The position numbers and the translations under genes were made by a program. This document shows, piece by piece, positions 41,380-53,460 of a stretch of 64,000 nucleotides of DNA. Position 1 is the stretch's first letter, and every line of letters starts with the position of its first letter. The DNA is taken from the NCBI GenBank assembly GCA_021030905.1, contig JAGFMI010000009.1, positions 1,240,001 to 1,304,000 on the forward strand. The letters run 5' to 3'. Below the pieces are notes generated by a model. That model made no database searches, had not been told where the DNA came from, and was given only the letters and a program-made list of their open reading frames with translations. The stretch is from Pyrenula massariospora. Its lineage: Eukaryota > Ascomycota > Eurotiomycetes > Pyrenulales > Pyrenulaceae.

Positions 41380-44300
41380 TCAAAATTTTGAACTTTGGCT
41401 CGTCATGGATCGTTCCTTCGGTGGGTGGTGGAAGGACAAAAACTCGAAGCGGTCTTTAGCGTCGTGCCTGGGCAACTGCGGGACAGCGATGGAAATTCTG
41501 TTGTCCCTCGGCTCTAGCACAAGTGATCGCCGATAATAATTTTGATAACTCTTTTCTCCGCCCGATCGAACCCTAACAAGCTGATCCTGCACCCAGGTCT
41601 GAAGCTCCGGAACTTCAGTCAATCTGTGAGGCACTTGGAAGCGTTGCAGCTCACTAATTATCTTCGCCGTTTTCATATGCTTGTCGAAGTTGATGACCTG
41701 AACTGAGCCCTCCTCTGCAGAGAGCTGACGAGTCGTCTGGTTGCCGTGATCAACGAATGTGAGATCGGTCAAGAACATGCCCACGAAAGGTAGACAAGGA
41801 GGGACTTGGTTTTGGAGACGTTGCCGCAAGACAATATAATTCCTAGAAAGATCAATGATGCCTTTGAGGACCTCGAAAAGAGATTTGGTCTTCTGAGAGA
41901 CAATCTCCCAGGTCTTCTTCAGTCTAGTAATCGTAGATGTGTTTAGCGCGCATACAATGGCCATCAATGAATCGTAGTTGGAAAGCTCTAAGCATCTGTT
42001 GGCGATTTTCATCCATTGCTTGATCGTCGCGGCTCGACGCTTTGGCTCTTCCTGCTGCAAGATCGAGTCTGCGACAAAATTGGCGAGATCAGTCGCAAGA
42101 GTTGACATAGCGCGGACATTAACGGCTAATGAGCCTGAGCGCTTCATCCATTCCGTAGCAAGCAATTCTTCCGGCAGAATCGCGCAGAAAATCGATGATG
42201 CTTTAATGGTCAATTGACGAGCAAGCTCTAGAGCATCGAAATCCAAGATACCGACTGGTGAGCCTCCTTGTCTCCAATTCTTGAGGGCATTCAGTTGCGA
42301 CTTTGATATTATTGGCGAAGGCAACGGGGCGTCGGGGTTGACGTACTGTGCCATTGAAGTATTGGTCTTGCCAATGTTGCTGACAAGTCGTGGGACAACT
42401 GGGCCGTGCACTTGAACAACTTTCTCTGTCAACTCCGTGAGTCGTTTTCCAGCATTAGGGATGACTTTCGTCATATTAAATCGCGAAAAGTCGGAAATAA
42501 AGGGCAAAGCAACATTATCGCAGTCATGACGCCAGTGCGATTCCAACCAGGTTTTGAACACATTGTAAACCCGTAGGCGAACCGGTCCGGCAATATATGG
42601 TGTTTGCCCAACATACTCGAATCGTTCGACAAGGGCCTTTGCAAATTGAAGCGGACTTGCGAATAGTCGAAAGGTGAGGTAGAATGTCGACACAAAAATG
42701 GCTTCTGGAGTAGAATGATGTGTTGTGAGCCTCTCGATCAAAGATGGCAATGTGCCGCCAATGACTTGCCCATCCTTATTACACAACAGCTCGTGGGCGT
42801 AGGTCTTCTCCATTAATCTTGCTTCAGTGTCCTCCGCATCATCTGCTAGGGTGGTTTGGCTACCCGAAAACGGATGCCGACCGACACGCTCGTCCGGTGA
42901 AAATGTTGACATATCCGGAGAAGTTGGGAGCGTGGAGAGCTGGGACACGTCTGAGTTGCGTAAGCTACCTGTGAGAGTCGTACCGCTACCTGTGCTTAAT
43001 GATATATTACGGATCTCCGCTGCGGCATTCGACCGGACATCGTCTTTTCTTATATCAGAATCTGCTTCATCACCTGAGGTGACACGTTCAAAAAATGCAG
43101 GACCAGGCTTTAATGGAACAGCGGAAGGGATCTGCGAAATCGATGATCGAGAAGAGGTGGTCACAGCCGACAAGCCACCGGTTAGATTGGAATCCACGGA
43201 AGACGGGGTGATGTCTACTTGATATTGAGGACCAATCGCCGGCGCATGCACGGGGATTTCCAGCCGCGGAGCAATTGGCTTCGACGAAGGTTCTTCTGGA
43301 AGCGGCTTATCTCGCCGTAACTCTGTGTCAAAGGTAGTATGCTCCCTATTTATCAGGTGTAAATCAGGTCTTTTCCCGTCATCTTCAAGACGTGCTGATG
43401 TTTCCGGACTGAGGTCGGGATCTTCAATCTCAAAGTCCCCAATTTGATCTAGCACCAGGCGCGTCTTGCCAATACAATCACCGGCAGACCTCACACAAGA
43501 TGTGGCGGCGTCAACTAGTCGCTTTCCTTCTTCTGGCATATAGACGCAATCGTCATCTACGCCAGTCAATGGTTTGAAGACTTCTCTTGTGGCGTGAACA
43601 AGTTCGGTGATTGTATCATACATGGCATCTTTTGCACGCAACAAGGCCTCTGACTGGTGTTGATCTCGCAATAGCACCGCTTCCACCGTAGCAAGTACAT
43701 CGCGACAGGACCTGACGGCTTGCTCAGTCGTAGCAAATAGGTCGGCCGATGATCGAGACTGCAAATGAAGACCAAGGAAAGAGCCAAGAACGCTCAAGAA
43801 CGAATCATAGCTATGGCCAAGCCGTTCCGAGGCCAGGTTGTTTCTCCTTGCGCATGATGGAGCTCTACCGTATGACGTACGATGTGACATCGATATACGC
43901 TTTCCAGGTACTGGAGGGGGCTCGAAGGCAATATTTGGCTCAGACGATGCGCTTTCCATTAACAAGCGGGTAGGAGCGCGTTGAGGCTGATCTGAAACGG
44001 ACTCTTCAGATGCGTTTTGCGGACTCGTGACTTCGCCGACAGCTTCTTTGGTGTCGACTGGTGGAGTCAGTGGCGCTCTTAAAGCGGCTTCCATTTGAAG
44101 GAGCTCGGAAGGTATGATGCTCTTCGGTCGATGAGTTTCGACCTCTTGATTCCAGATATCAAGGAATCGGACACCTCGGATCACAATCCTGAAGGCTTTC
44201 AGTAGCATGTCGTCGAAGATGTCATCAACAGAAGATTCCACTATAGTGCCTTGTGCTACATCCCGTAATAACTTTGTAACTTTTACTAAAGATGATAAAT

Positions 44301-44991
44301 CCGATAAGAGAGCCTTTCGCGATTTTCTTAGGCAGTCGTGAGATTTCACCAGCGGTGTATCCCTAGTGAGACAGTCACATTTTTCCTAAGAGCATCAGCC
44401 TTCTGTGGGAAGACAGCGCCGAACGCAGAATCTTACCAGCAAATATCGAACACCAGCGATCAAACCCCTCATGTAATCTTGATTTTGAAAAGTGCCCAAG
44501 GTGGACACGCTTCCGCTTCTAATTGTGTCCCAAAACTCGGTGAGCGCTCTCAGAAGATGCCGCATGGCGATCTGGTCGTAAGCTTCACAGTAGTTCGTAG
44601 GCAACCATCCTCGCGAGCCGTCCGATAGTCTTGTTCCATCGGCCCAGCCGTTTGTGTGGACGGAATGAATTAGAACAACATCTCCTTCGTCAAGTGGTAA
44701 TGTCACTGTTGAGGGCGACAGTATGTTGGTAGGTTGGAAGGGATAGAAGGCGCGAAGATAGTTGTGGAAGATGGATCGAGGACGCTCACTCTGGGAGTCT
44801 GCACTTTCTTCCGCCTTGGGGGAGGACGGAGGTGTGAGCCGAGAGTGAAAGGATGACTTTTCCTCCAGAATTTTCGAGTTCATCAGCCGGTTGTCCGTCG
44901 TTATCGGCTGCTCGAATCTGTCCGATTTCACCACGTGAAGCGGAGCGACGAATATGCTAGATGGCCGTAGGTCTTCCATGGCCGAGTTCAT
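41380..44991 (-). CDS. Ras guanine-nucleotide exchange factor (Cdc25 type: SH3, RasGEFN, RasGEF)
   Basis: Activates Ras by GDP release, upstream of cAMP/MAPK signalling at membranes. Two exons, 44991-44437 and 44385-41380. The 51-nt intron has donor GTAAGA, a CTGAT branch and acceptor CTTAG. Its removal joins GVRYLL to EKCDCLTRDTPLVKSHD and gives 1186 aa. An SH3 domain lies at about 75-140 (ALYDF-like AFYPFQP, later GWLPTNYCE). The RasGEFN domain (about 705-830) includes YAHELLCNKDGQVIGGTLPS and STFYLTFRLF. The catalytic Cdc25-homology domain (about 900-1125) includes LELARQLTIKASSIF, ELLATEWMKR, ANRCLELSNYDSLMAIVCAL, CLPFVGMFLTDLTFVDHGN and INFDKHMKTAKIISELQRFQ. The middle 200-690 is a charged helical region plus Ser-rich linkers. 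Order and length match fungal Cdc25/Ste6-type exchange factors. Two or three such factors can exist per genome, so orthology is left open. Confidence 0.95.
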
Positions 44992-47900
44992 GGGGTTGAA
45001 CGGAGGATTACCTCAATGTAGGCATCGCAACCGATACTGGGAGCGGCGTATGTTTTCGAGCTGATTCCTCGGCACCAAGGGATGTTTGTGATGGCGCGAA
45101 GAGAAAACAAAGTGTGGAATGCAGGAGGAGGAATGTTGGAGACGGGTATGGGGTACCCACGAGGTCAAGTAGCCTCAAGTCAGGCTAAGGGAGGTGAGGG
45201 GCTCGTTCTTGCACGACGTGGAATGCGACCGCGACAGCTGCAATCTTGACGGTCGCGAAGGACAATGGTCGACAGAGAGATGTTATGCTGATCACCGCAG
45301 TCTATTGTTGATGGTGTGTAGAAATCAGAGGTCGAGTGGACGGTCGAGAGCAGGGACGAAAAAGTCGACCCAAGGAGATGATCCTGGTCGGCCATAGGCT
45401 GTCAGGGGCTTTCCCTGATCCATGGCCCTGTGAGCGCCGGCAAAGAAGGTTTTCTGGTCTTCGGTCTAACTCTACGCTTCCGTCCCCCGACCTCCCAGGA
45501 GGCCCAAACTGCTCCAGTTTGGAATTCGAAGAAACAAGCCTATTCCTCCGGACGTCGATCTAATCCAGCTTAGGAGTATAGCGACGAGATGCGAAAAGCA
45601 TCAACCGGTGATTGTCCCTTCCGAACCATGGTTAGCAATGGTCCTGCCACCTGTACCGAGCCTCAACTTGAACCCGCCTCATCTCCAGTCTGTGAACCTG
45701 AGACAGAACGCCACAGTCTACATGAATACCTAGTGAGGCGCCGAGGTCTACACTGTAATTTGCTCTAGCCGCGGGTCTGGCAGCAGACGTTGTCGAGGAA
45801 CGCGCAAACACGTTGTTCTGCACGTCCACAGGGTGATTAAATCTGCACGCCCCGGTCGTCACCCATGCGCGATGCCAGGCCTGACAATAATAAGCCATAT
45901 ACCAGCCGTGTGATATCCCCACGCCACAAAAGCCGTCACACTCCTCCGCCGCCGGCAATTGGTCCTTCGCAGAGAGCCTTGTCCCGTTGTGACGATTTTA
46001 CGGTGCAGCCATCCCCGGGTACATGCACTATCTGTGATGTAAATCCCCGATCTGGCTGGGCTAATGTATGCGCACCGTTGACCTGCTGGCTGGCCCGCCA
46101 CCAGCTGGTTCGCCCCGTCTTCCCCTGCCGATCCATGCTTCCACCGTTCAAGACAGAGAGCCGGCCCATTTGGTCGTCCCAAAGGGGCAACACTTCTCTT
46201 GCAAATGGTCGTTGATCAGGCTAGACAAAGCCTATCATGGGTCCTGCTTCGAGTCCCAGATCTATGGTTCGTCGCAAATCTATGTCTTGGGTGCATAGGG
46301 GCTCCATCTTCAACGACATGTGCATCCGCAGAAGCCAATAACCAACAGTGACCACATTGCATGTCTCAAATAGTGTGCTAACCCACGCAGAGAGTTGCAT
46401 TGCCAGCGTGGCCTAAGAGTGTTTGTTTCGAGGTTTCCTGAGTATGTGCAGAGCACGCTCGATAGCGCACATGAAACCAAGGACATGATACTTCCGAAGC
46501 GACATGTGGCCCTTGCATCAGCACACACGGCAAAAGAAAGTCAGGCACATCTCTCGCGCTAGGGAATAATGCCGTGGGGTAAACAATAGCACCTCTCCAC
46601 GTATAGACGCCTTGACGACCACACTGCTAGTGAAAACGTGCATTGCAGTCCGCTACTATGCCTTGCAAATAGCTGTGGCGCCAAGGTCGCACAGACTCCA
46701 CGCATGTGCAGAAAACGGTGGCCTGAGCGCCTTCAAACAGTTTTGGAACATTGCGATGTCTGACTGCCATGCGCACCATCACCGATTCACCGCGAGCTCT
46801 AGATCCCGTCGACTATAAGGTAAAGAGACTTTTTCTCCATCGTCCCTCCGGTAGGCTGTGAGTATGGGCAAAATCCACGGGAGCAATGCAAGTGCCTGAT
46901 ATATCCACACCTTGTCGGGTTGTCCCGGACAAGCTCGGATTTTATGCATGATCTCAGGCTTTTTGTATATCACATGAGATGTGGATGTGAATCACTTTCC
47001 TATGACATCGCACTTCCCAAACCCGATCCTCTTAGGCAAAATGCTTCATGCTAGCGTGTGTGGGGGTCCGATTGCCGATGGAAAGGCAGGACGATTGCGT
47101 GGAAAGCTGCCAACATCATCACCATGACGATGCCGGTCGCGTCCACAATGCAGATGTGTGCTCATTTTTCAACTTAGTGCGTAGCGCCTTAGTTCCTAAT
47201 ACTTTGCTGCGTTACATCCTGCACTCGAACACTGTTCAGATCCGAGAAGTGGAAATAGAAGTATGGAATGTAGATCCTGGATGTCTTTCTGTAAATTTTT
47301 CTCGCCTTCAAATGCACCGAAGCTGGGAAGATTTTTAGGTGCCTAGCGTTAGATTTATCCACGTCGTCTTTGGGATCCAAGGATGGCGTTTTGCAACTAA
47401 ATGGGGAGCGCCTGAGACAGACTCTTTGGCATATTCAACACAAACGATGTCTTTTCAGCTCTAGATACAGTATGCAGCTATAGCCTCAAGCAAAACAGTC
47501 TATCTACATCTGTCCCGCGTCCGAGACCCCGAGAAACTAAACAAACGATAGGATAATAAAGTCTGGAGACCGATATACACCCAGGGAAGAGCCGCAAGAC
47601 ACATCCTCAGAATGTTACACAAAATAAATCATGACTTCCCCACTCAGAAGGGTGCTTAAAACCAAGACACCAGGTATCTTCAAGCAGTACGCACTTTTGA
47701 GGTATTCCAATGTACAAGATTCCGCGACCTTATGACAATAAGAAATTCAAGAAGGCTCAGAGGACGGTAAACCTGTTCATTTCATCTTCTAAGAACTGTA
47801 CTTTTCAGGTGCCATTATCATGCCACAGATATGTTGTAATGGGACACATACAAGTTGAAGTGAGTCTGAAAGTGCGTGTGCTTGTTCACTGTCTTGGTAC

Positions 47901-48874
47901 TAGACCTCGCCTGAATAGCTTACTTTCCACGTAGAAAGACAAAATTTGCAGCAAACCCCGGCACGATCTGACTCTGTAATACACTTAAGGCACGCTTATT
48001 ATTATAGACTTCTCTTTAAATCAAGGCAGAGTAAAAATTCTTATAACGTCCAAAACTCCTGAGGTAGCCAGACGCGCCAACATCGATCCCAAAATCTCCT
48101 CTATTTTGGGGGGCTTTCACGACGGGCTTGTTTTGGTTTGCTGCTCAGCGCAACACCCTGATGAAAAGTCGAATTTCAAAGGTTAAACAAATTTAGGTAA
48201 AGGTGGCGAACGCCAAGTTGAGTTTCTAGTAGATGAATATGCAAAAAAGGTATTAGATCAGGGTGCGCTGTGGCTGCATCTTTTCGCGAAATATTCGAGG
48301 TCTATGAGCATTTGAGAATAGACATATTCAGGATCAACAAGAAGAGCAGAAAGGGCAAGGATGTAGCAGTGTATGATAGTCTTGAGAATTGATGCGCATA
48401 CACATTCTTCGGAAGTTTCACAATCTCATATCTCATAATAAGGGATATCCGCTCTATGTGTCAGCTTCAGCTTATAAGCAAGCGATCAGAGAGTCGTTCG
48501 GAAAAGTGTAAGGCCTGGATTCATCTATTGGGCTATTGTTCTTGAGCGCAAGTGCATCGAATGTTTTGATCGGGCTCCCGGCCTGCTTCGGCATCGGGGT
48601 CGGGTCTCGGTGCATGCCTTACAATTTCTCCGTAAGGCAGCTGGGAGCCGCTGAAGCTTGGACACCATTTAAACCTTCAACCTACGTCTTTTCCTTCCCA
48701 TCTAGCCTCACCGCACTTGAACTTCATCCTGATGTCTAGGTTTGGGATTGCGAGCCAAATCACATCTTATTTTCATTGCACACGCCGTATTTTTTCCAGC
48801 TACTGTGAGAAGTCAAGCCGACACGTCACTTCTATTTGTGAGCTCCAAACTGCCCAGACAGCGCTGCTGTGAAG
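44992..48874. other. 3.9-kb intergenic region between divergent genes
   Basis: Upstream of the RasGEF gene (minus) and of the 48875 gene (plus). Many short frames occur, with none supported by domain or splice signals. No tRNA cloverleaf or repeat array was recognised. AT content rises at 47500-48500. Confidence 0.5.
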
Positions 48875-50260
48875 ATGGCCTCTGCAGAGGGCCCGCAACG
48901 CCCACACGGTAAGATCTTCTGAATGCTCTTCGCAGGAAACCCAATGCAGATGAAGTAGCGCTCGCGGCTGCTCCCTTATCCTTGAGCTAATTCGTCCTCC
49001 TGTGCAGACCGACATGGACGACGAAGACCCTTCTCGAACTGGATGAAACGTCTTGCGAATCTCAAAAGCTCGAATAATGAGCCGGTTGCGAATTCATCCT
49101 CAGAGAAGCGGGCGAACATACCTACACCCTCCAAGGGGAAAAAGAGCAACGCTGTGAAACACAACCCATATCCTATATCTGGACAGGTGGCCGACTTCCA
49201 CCGGCCTCGCAGCAACGGCCATCTATCATTCTCCTCTCCTATATCTGCCAGAAGCACCCACGATGCGTCTCCAACGCAAAGCAAGCAGTCACTTCCGGTT
49301 TCACATGACGGGCAAGGCTATCCTACGAAATCGACGGCGCCAACGCTGTCCACAACAGGGGAAACTACCCTTTCAGATGCGGCACAATCCAAGACCGGAA
49401 CTAGCGGCACTGCAGCAAAGACTGATGGAGGCGAAAACAGCACCTTTTCGTCACCAGCGCCATCCATCCGATCTCTAACGACCACTCTGACCACGATGCA
49501 ATCAACAGCACCGCCGCATCAATCTCATTCGTCAAACGTAAACAGCAACACCCCGACGTCCAACCACCAGCAGTTCTCCCATCAATTTCCACCTTCGACG
49601 CCAGCGACGGCAGTTCCTGCGCACCTCGCGCCCCATGGCCATCCGACGACATACAACAGCGCAACCGCCAACAACATCCTGACGGATGATGCATCAGTAC
49701 TGACGCTGGCGTCATCTTCAAAACGAAGACGGCGAAATTCACTTGACACAAATGCCTCGGTGCGAGCACTCGCTCCCGCATCAATGTTTGGAGGCTCACG
49801 TGAAAGTCTACCTCTCAGCCTACTAAGCGGAAACGTAGGAGAGGCATCTGGGGCTTCGCTCACTAATGCTCCGGGTGTTATGAGCCGCCCGAGCGCCAGC
49901 GGATTTGTCGGTGCAGAACGAGCAAGCGTCTATTCCGTATCCGGCGCTGCGCCTGCCTTAACTAGTGAGCGTAATAGTCTCTACGCATCGAAACAGACGA
50001 AAGGAGACGACGGAAGTGTTCGGAGTGGCCTCCCGGGACATGGACGCAATGACAGCATAACGAACAGTATTGGTGGTCTAACAAGTCCGCTCGTCAGTCC
50101 AGCGACCAACCCAACAATGGAGCGTGTGAGCCGGCGAGGGTCAGGGTGGGGAGACATGGCTGGCGGAGATAATGATATCGACGATGCTGTCACCGCAAGA
50201 GGCGAAGCCGACCACGCAAAACCGCAGACACCTGGCAACGAACCACCAACACCTTCATAG
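48875..50260 (+). CDS. Conserved Ser/Thr-rich disordered protein
   Basis: Exon 1 is 48875-48908 and exon 2 is 49008-50260. The 99-nt intron runs GTAAGA...CTGTGCAG. Joining MASAEGPQRPH to DRHGRRRPFSNWMKRLANLK moves the start upstream of the apparent first ATG of the long frame and yields 428 aa. The RRPFSNWMKRLANLK block is an amphipathic basic helix at about 15-30. The remainder is Ser/Thr/Ala-rich and disordered, with two more conserved-looking islands: DDASVLTLASSSKRRRRNSL (about 235-255) and SVRALAPASMFGGSRESLPL (about 260-280). The latter holds Arg-x-x-Ser sites that fit kinase targets. From memory, relatives in filamentous fungi are sometimes labelled polycystin-like cation channel. Nothing in this sequence, which has no membrane segments, supports that label. 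Function unknown. Confidence 0.75.
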
Positions 50261-50791
50261 TAATCTTTTCAAGGCTTTCTGGTCTGGCGACGGAAATTTG
50301 GCTAGTGTTTTCAGTGCATCTTTCCGCGGCCTGGGTGTAATTCTATACCGGTCGGAGTTAACACGATTACCTACATACGCCACACAACACAAGGCAGCGG
50401 ATACGGAGCCCACTTGAACAAATTGGCGGCAATGCTATGTGCATGCATTTGATGCGCATGGTTTATACTTAATCATGGCAGGAGAATTGAGGGCCATTTA
50501 TTGACAACAAGTGCATACGTTGTGTACGTGTCTGCATGCTGCGGTTTCCCCCTTTCAGCACTTCTCCATGCTATCAGGTATCTCCTCACACACCTTATTG
50601 CATTGAAATCTGGGAGCTGGATGGCAATGACGTTTGCGGGGTAGCGAGGTCGGAAATTTTTCTTAATTCCGACGTCGCCATGTATCCCATAACAGGCCTT
50701 TCCGTGTGTAAGGCTCGAGTCATTTCCTAGAAAAGATCTTATTGTTGACCGAGTCATTTTATTCTTCAACCTTTCATCGCATATTCAAATC
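50261..50791. other. Spacer and promoter of the aldo/keto reductase gene
   Basis: No gene. A T/C-rich leader (50745-50790) precedes the start codon. Confidence 0.45.
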
Positions 50792-52077
50792 ATGTCTTTC
50801 ACATACCCAACCCGTCAGCTCGGCAAAGATGGGCCCCAGGTAACGGCTCTGGGATTTGGTGCGATGGGACTCTCCGCATTCTATGGGACTCCTGGGTCGG
50901 ATGAGGAACGCTTGAAATTTCTAGACCATGTCTACTCGAAAGGAGAACTTTTCTGGGATAGCTCTGACATTTATGGCGATTCCGAAGAATTGATTGGAAA
51001 GTAAGTGCGAACAACACGTCGTTAGACTGGGCAGCGATGAAGACTCCTTATGACTTCATCAGCAGCATCGGACTCATGCGTATGTCTCACAGATGGTTCA
51101 AAAAACAGGGAAAGCGTACAGACATATTCCTAGCGACCAAATTTGGAATAGCTGTCGCAGCCGACGGCTCCCGTATGACTCGAAATGACCCAGAATATAT
51201 CAAGGCAGCATGCTCCAAAAGCTTGAGCCGACTCGGTGTCAACACCATCGATCTTTACTACTGTCACCGTGTGGATACCAAGCAACCAATTGAGACAACA
51301 GTAGAAGCTATGGCAGAGCTCAAGAAAGAAGGCAAGATCAAATACTTGGGGCTTAGCGAAGTTTCATCGGAAACTCTGCGCAGAGCATGCAAGGTTCACC
51401 ATATCAGTGCCGTGCAATTAGAATATAGCCCGTTTGCGATGGATATTGAAGACCCTAAGATTGCGTTACTGAAAACCTGCCAAGAGCTTGGGGTGGCCGT
51501 GGTGGCATATAGTCCTCTGGGACGTGGCATTCTCACAGGGCGATTCAAGAGCCCAGAAGACTTCCCAGACGGCGATTTCAGAAAATATTCACCAAAGTAC
51601 TCGAAGGAGAACTTCCCCAACAATCTGAAAATTGTTTACGCGATCCAGGTACATTTCCGTCTGACCGCGCACTACTACGACCTTATGCAACGGCTGACTT
51701 TCGTTCAGGACCTTGCAAAGGCAAAAGGCAGCACTCCTGGTCAGCTCGTGTTAGCTTGGCTCTTGGCGCAGGGTTAGTTATTTGGGAAGTCCTGTTGAAT
51801 GGCTGAGCTGACACAAGCTTCTGGTTAGATAAGCTTATCATTCCTATCCCGGGTACAACGCAGGCCAAGAATTTTGACGAAAACATGGGTTCATTGGACA
51901 TCAAATTGACGGCGGAGGAGAATGCCAAGATCCGGAAAGTTGTGGAAGCCGCGGAAAATATTCCAGTTGGAGAGCGCTACCCTCCTGCGTGAGCTGCATG
52001 AGGAAATGCGCTGACAAGAGCTGACATGTTGTAGATTTCTTGCAAACCTATTCGCCGACACGCCTCCATTGTCATAG
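50792..52077 (+). CDS. NADPH-dependent aldo/keto reductase
   Basis: Five exons: 50792-51000, 51093-51648, 51709-51772, 51829-51988 and 52035-52077. The introns are 92, 60, 56 and 46 nt. All have GT/AG ends, and GGCTGAC- or GCTGAC-type branch sites are visible for three. The joined frame gives 343 aa ending FLANLFADTPPLS. It is a TIM-barrel oxidoreductase with the full catalytic tetrad: Asp56 and Tyr61 in FWDSSDIYG, Lys86 in FLATKFG, and His128 in YYCHRVD. Also seen are the opening RQLGKDGPQVTALGFGAMGL, KIKYLGLSEVSSETLRRA, VQLEYSPFAMDIED, VAYSPLGRGILTG and the cofactor loop IPIPGTTQAKNFDEN. It resembles the AKR13/YakC-like group, which reduces varied aldehydes and ketones. The true substrate is unknown and no pathway partners are adjacent. 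Confidence 0.93.
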
Positions 52078-53460
52078 AGCAGCTCGATAGATAGCGGATG
52101 GAGCAGAGCTCGTATATCCATGATTTCTGACAGAACAGCTTGTCGGAATTGTTTGTGTTGGACTCACTGCATTGTATCGCTATTTCACATTTCACCACTT
52201 TGGAGGTTTTCATATGCAGAACAGAAATATTGTGCCCTGTGTAACAGATACATAGAGAACAGTGGAACAAGCTGTAGACCCCTTCTATTACTGAGCCTTG
52301 CCGGTTAATTAGAAATCTTTAAACGCATTTTATCCGGCGTCTATCCTGAGGGCCGTCCCACCACCCTAATTATCCTAGCGGCGTTTTGCACCATCAACGA
52401 AAGCAAAGCACAAGCTTTGATTCACTCCGCAGCTCAACATATCGATTTTGAGAAGTTCATATTGTGATATTGATTAAGTAGATGGAAGAGGGGAGCCGGC
52501 TGATTGCAGGGGTTATACTCGCTAGAGCCTTTAGGAGGTAGTTGGTGTTGGTAGCTGCAATTTAGGCCTCGGTAACGGCATGCTTTCGGGGTAAAGGGGA
52601 CTCGAATTCTTCATACCGTAGAAGATGCAATTGATGCTCTGGCAACGTAGTGATAGCTCCCTGGTAGGCAGGCCAAAAGAAGCCTATGCTCACATAAAGT
52701 CCTTCTCCTCCACCATTGACTGCGTGTGGTCGGGGGTACCTCGAAGTTCACCGTCAAGGTCAACGCTCGGGACTCGGCGGGTGGAGAGGCCAAGGGAGGG
52801 GGGCATGCCGTTGCGGAGGGGATTGGTGGAAGTTCTTTTGTCCCCTATTCTCCTCTCCAACGCCCCACGATCTTCCCCACGTTGCACTGCTCAGGGAGCG
52901 TATCAACGACCGACTTTGGGCGAGAATACTCCCCTTTGTGCCTGTCGATTGCCTCCTGGGCCCATTATCACGATCTTAGTAGCCAGGGGCCTTCATTACT
53001 ATGTCTGCGAGAAAGCGTGTTTCACGGCTGAATATCGTGACTGCCATGCCTAGCTAACTCCGGCTCGCGGAGGAACACAATCCGCCAGCCTTCTCGATAC
53101 GTTCACAAGCTCTCGCTGGACCCTTCTTGCCGCTTCCCCAAGAGCTTCACACATGATTGACAGGGTTGCTGAGATTGTCTCACAGATTCATTGACACAAA
53201 CTCTAATCCGCGTCCTCAGCAGGTATAAAATGATCAGAAGATTGCGCAAGACCGTTCAAACCACGCACCTCCAACCTGACCGCATATCGTCTCATCTATA
53301 GTCAAAAGAGGCACAGAGACATCATTATTTTACCAGCCTTGACAGCATCAATCGTATTTGTTCGCATCTAGCTCTGACCTCTGGTCCAGATACATCGCAA
53401 TATTACCGAGATATTTCCAGGCTTATTGTCCCTCAAAAGCATGAACAACGCTTTTTGTTA
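52078..53460. other. Intergenic region upstream of the QutR-like gene
   Basis: Short overlapping frames at 52600-53050 have no motif. The last 250 bases contain a TATA-like box (listed separately) and a C/T-rich leader. No palindromic GGATAA...TTATCC quinate-activator site was found by eye. Confidence 0.45.
53224..53230 (+). promoter_or_regulatory. Candidate TATA box of the QutR-like gene
   Basis: TATAAAA lies 237 bp upstream of the ATG at 53461, in a region otherwise free of long A/T runs. The implied leader of about 200 nt is normal for fungi. Confidence 0.35.

Noticed and set aside
46200-46270. GCTTCGAGTCCC at about 46246, resembling a tRNA B box
   Set aside because: No A box or acceptor-stem pairing at the right distance; not a tRNA gene.
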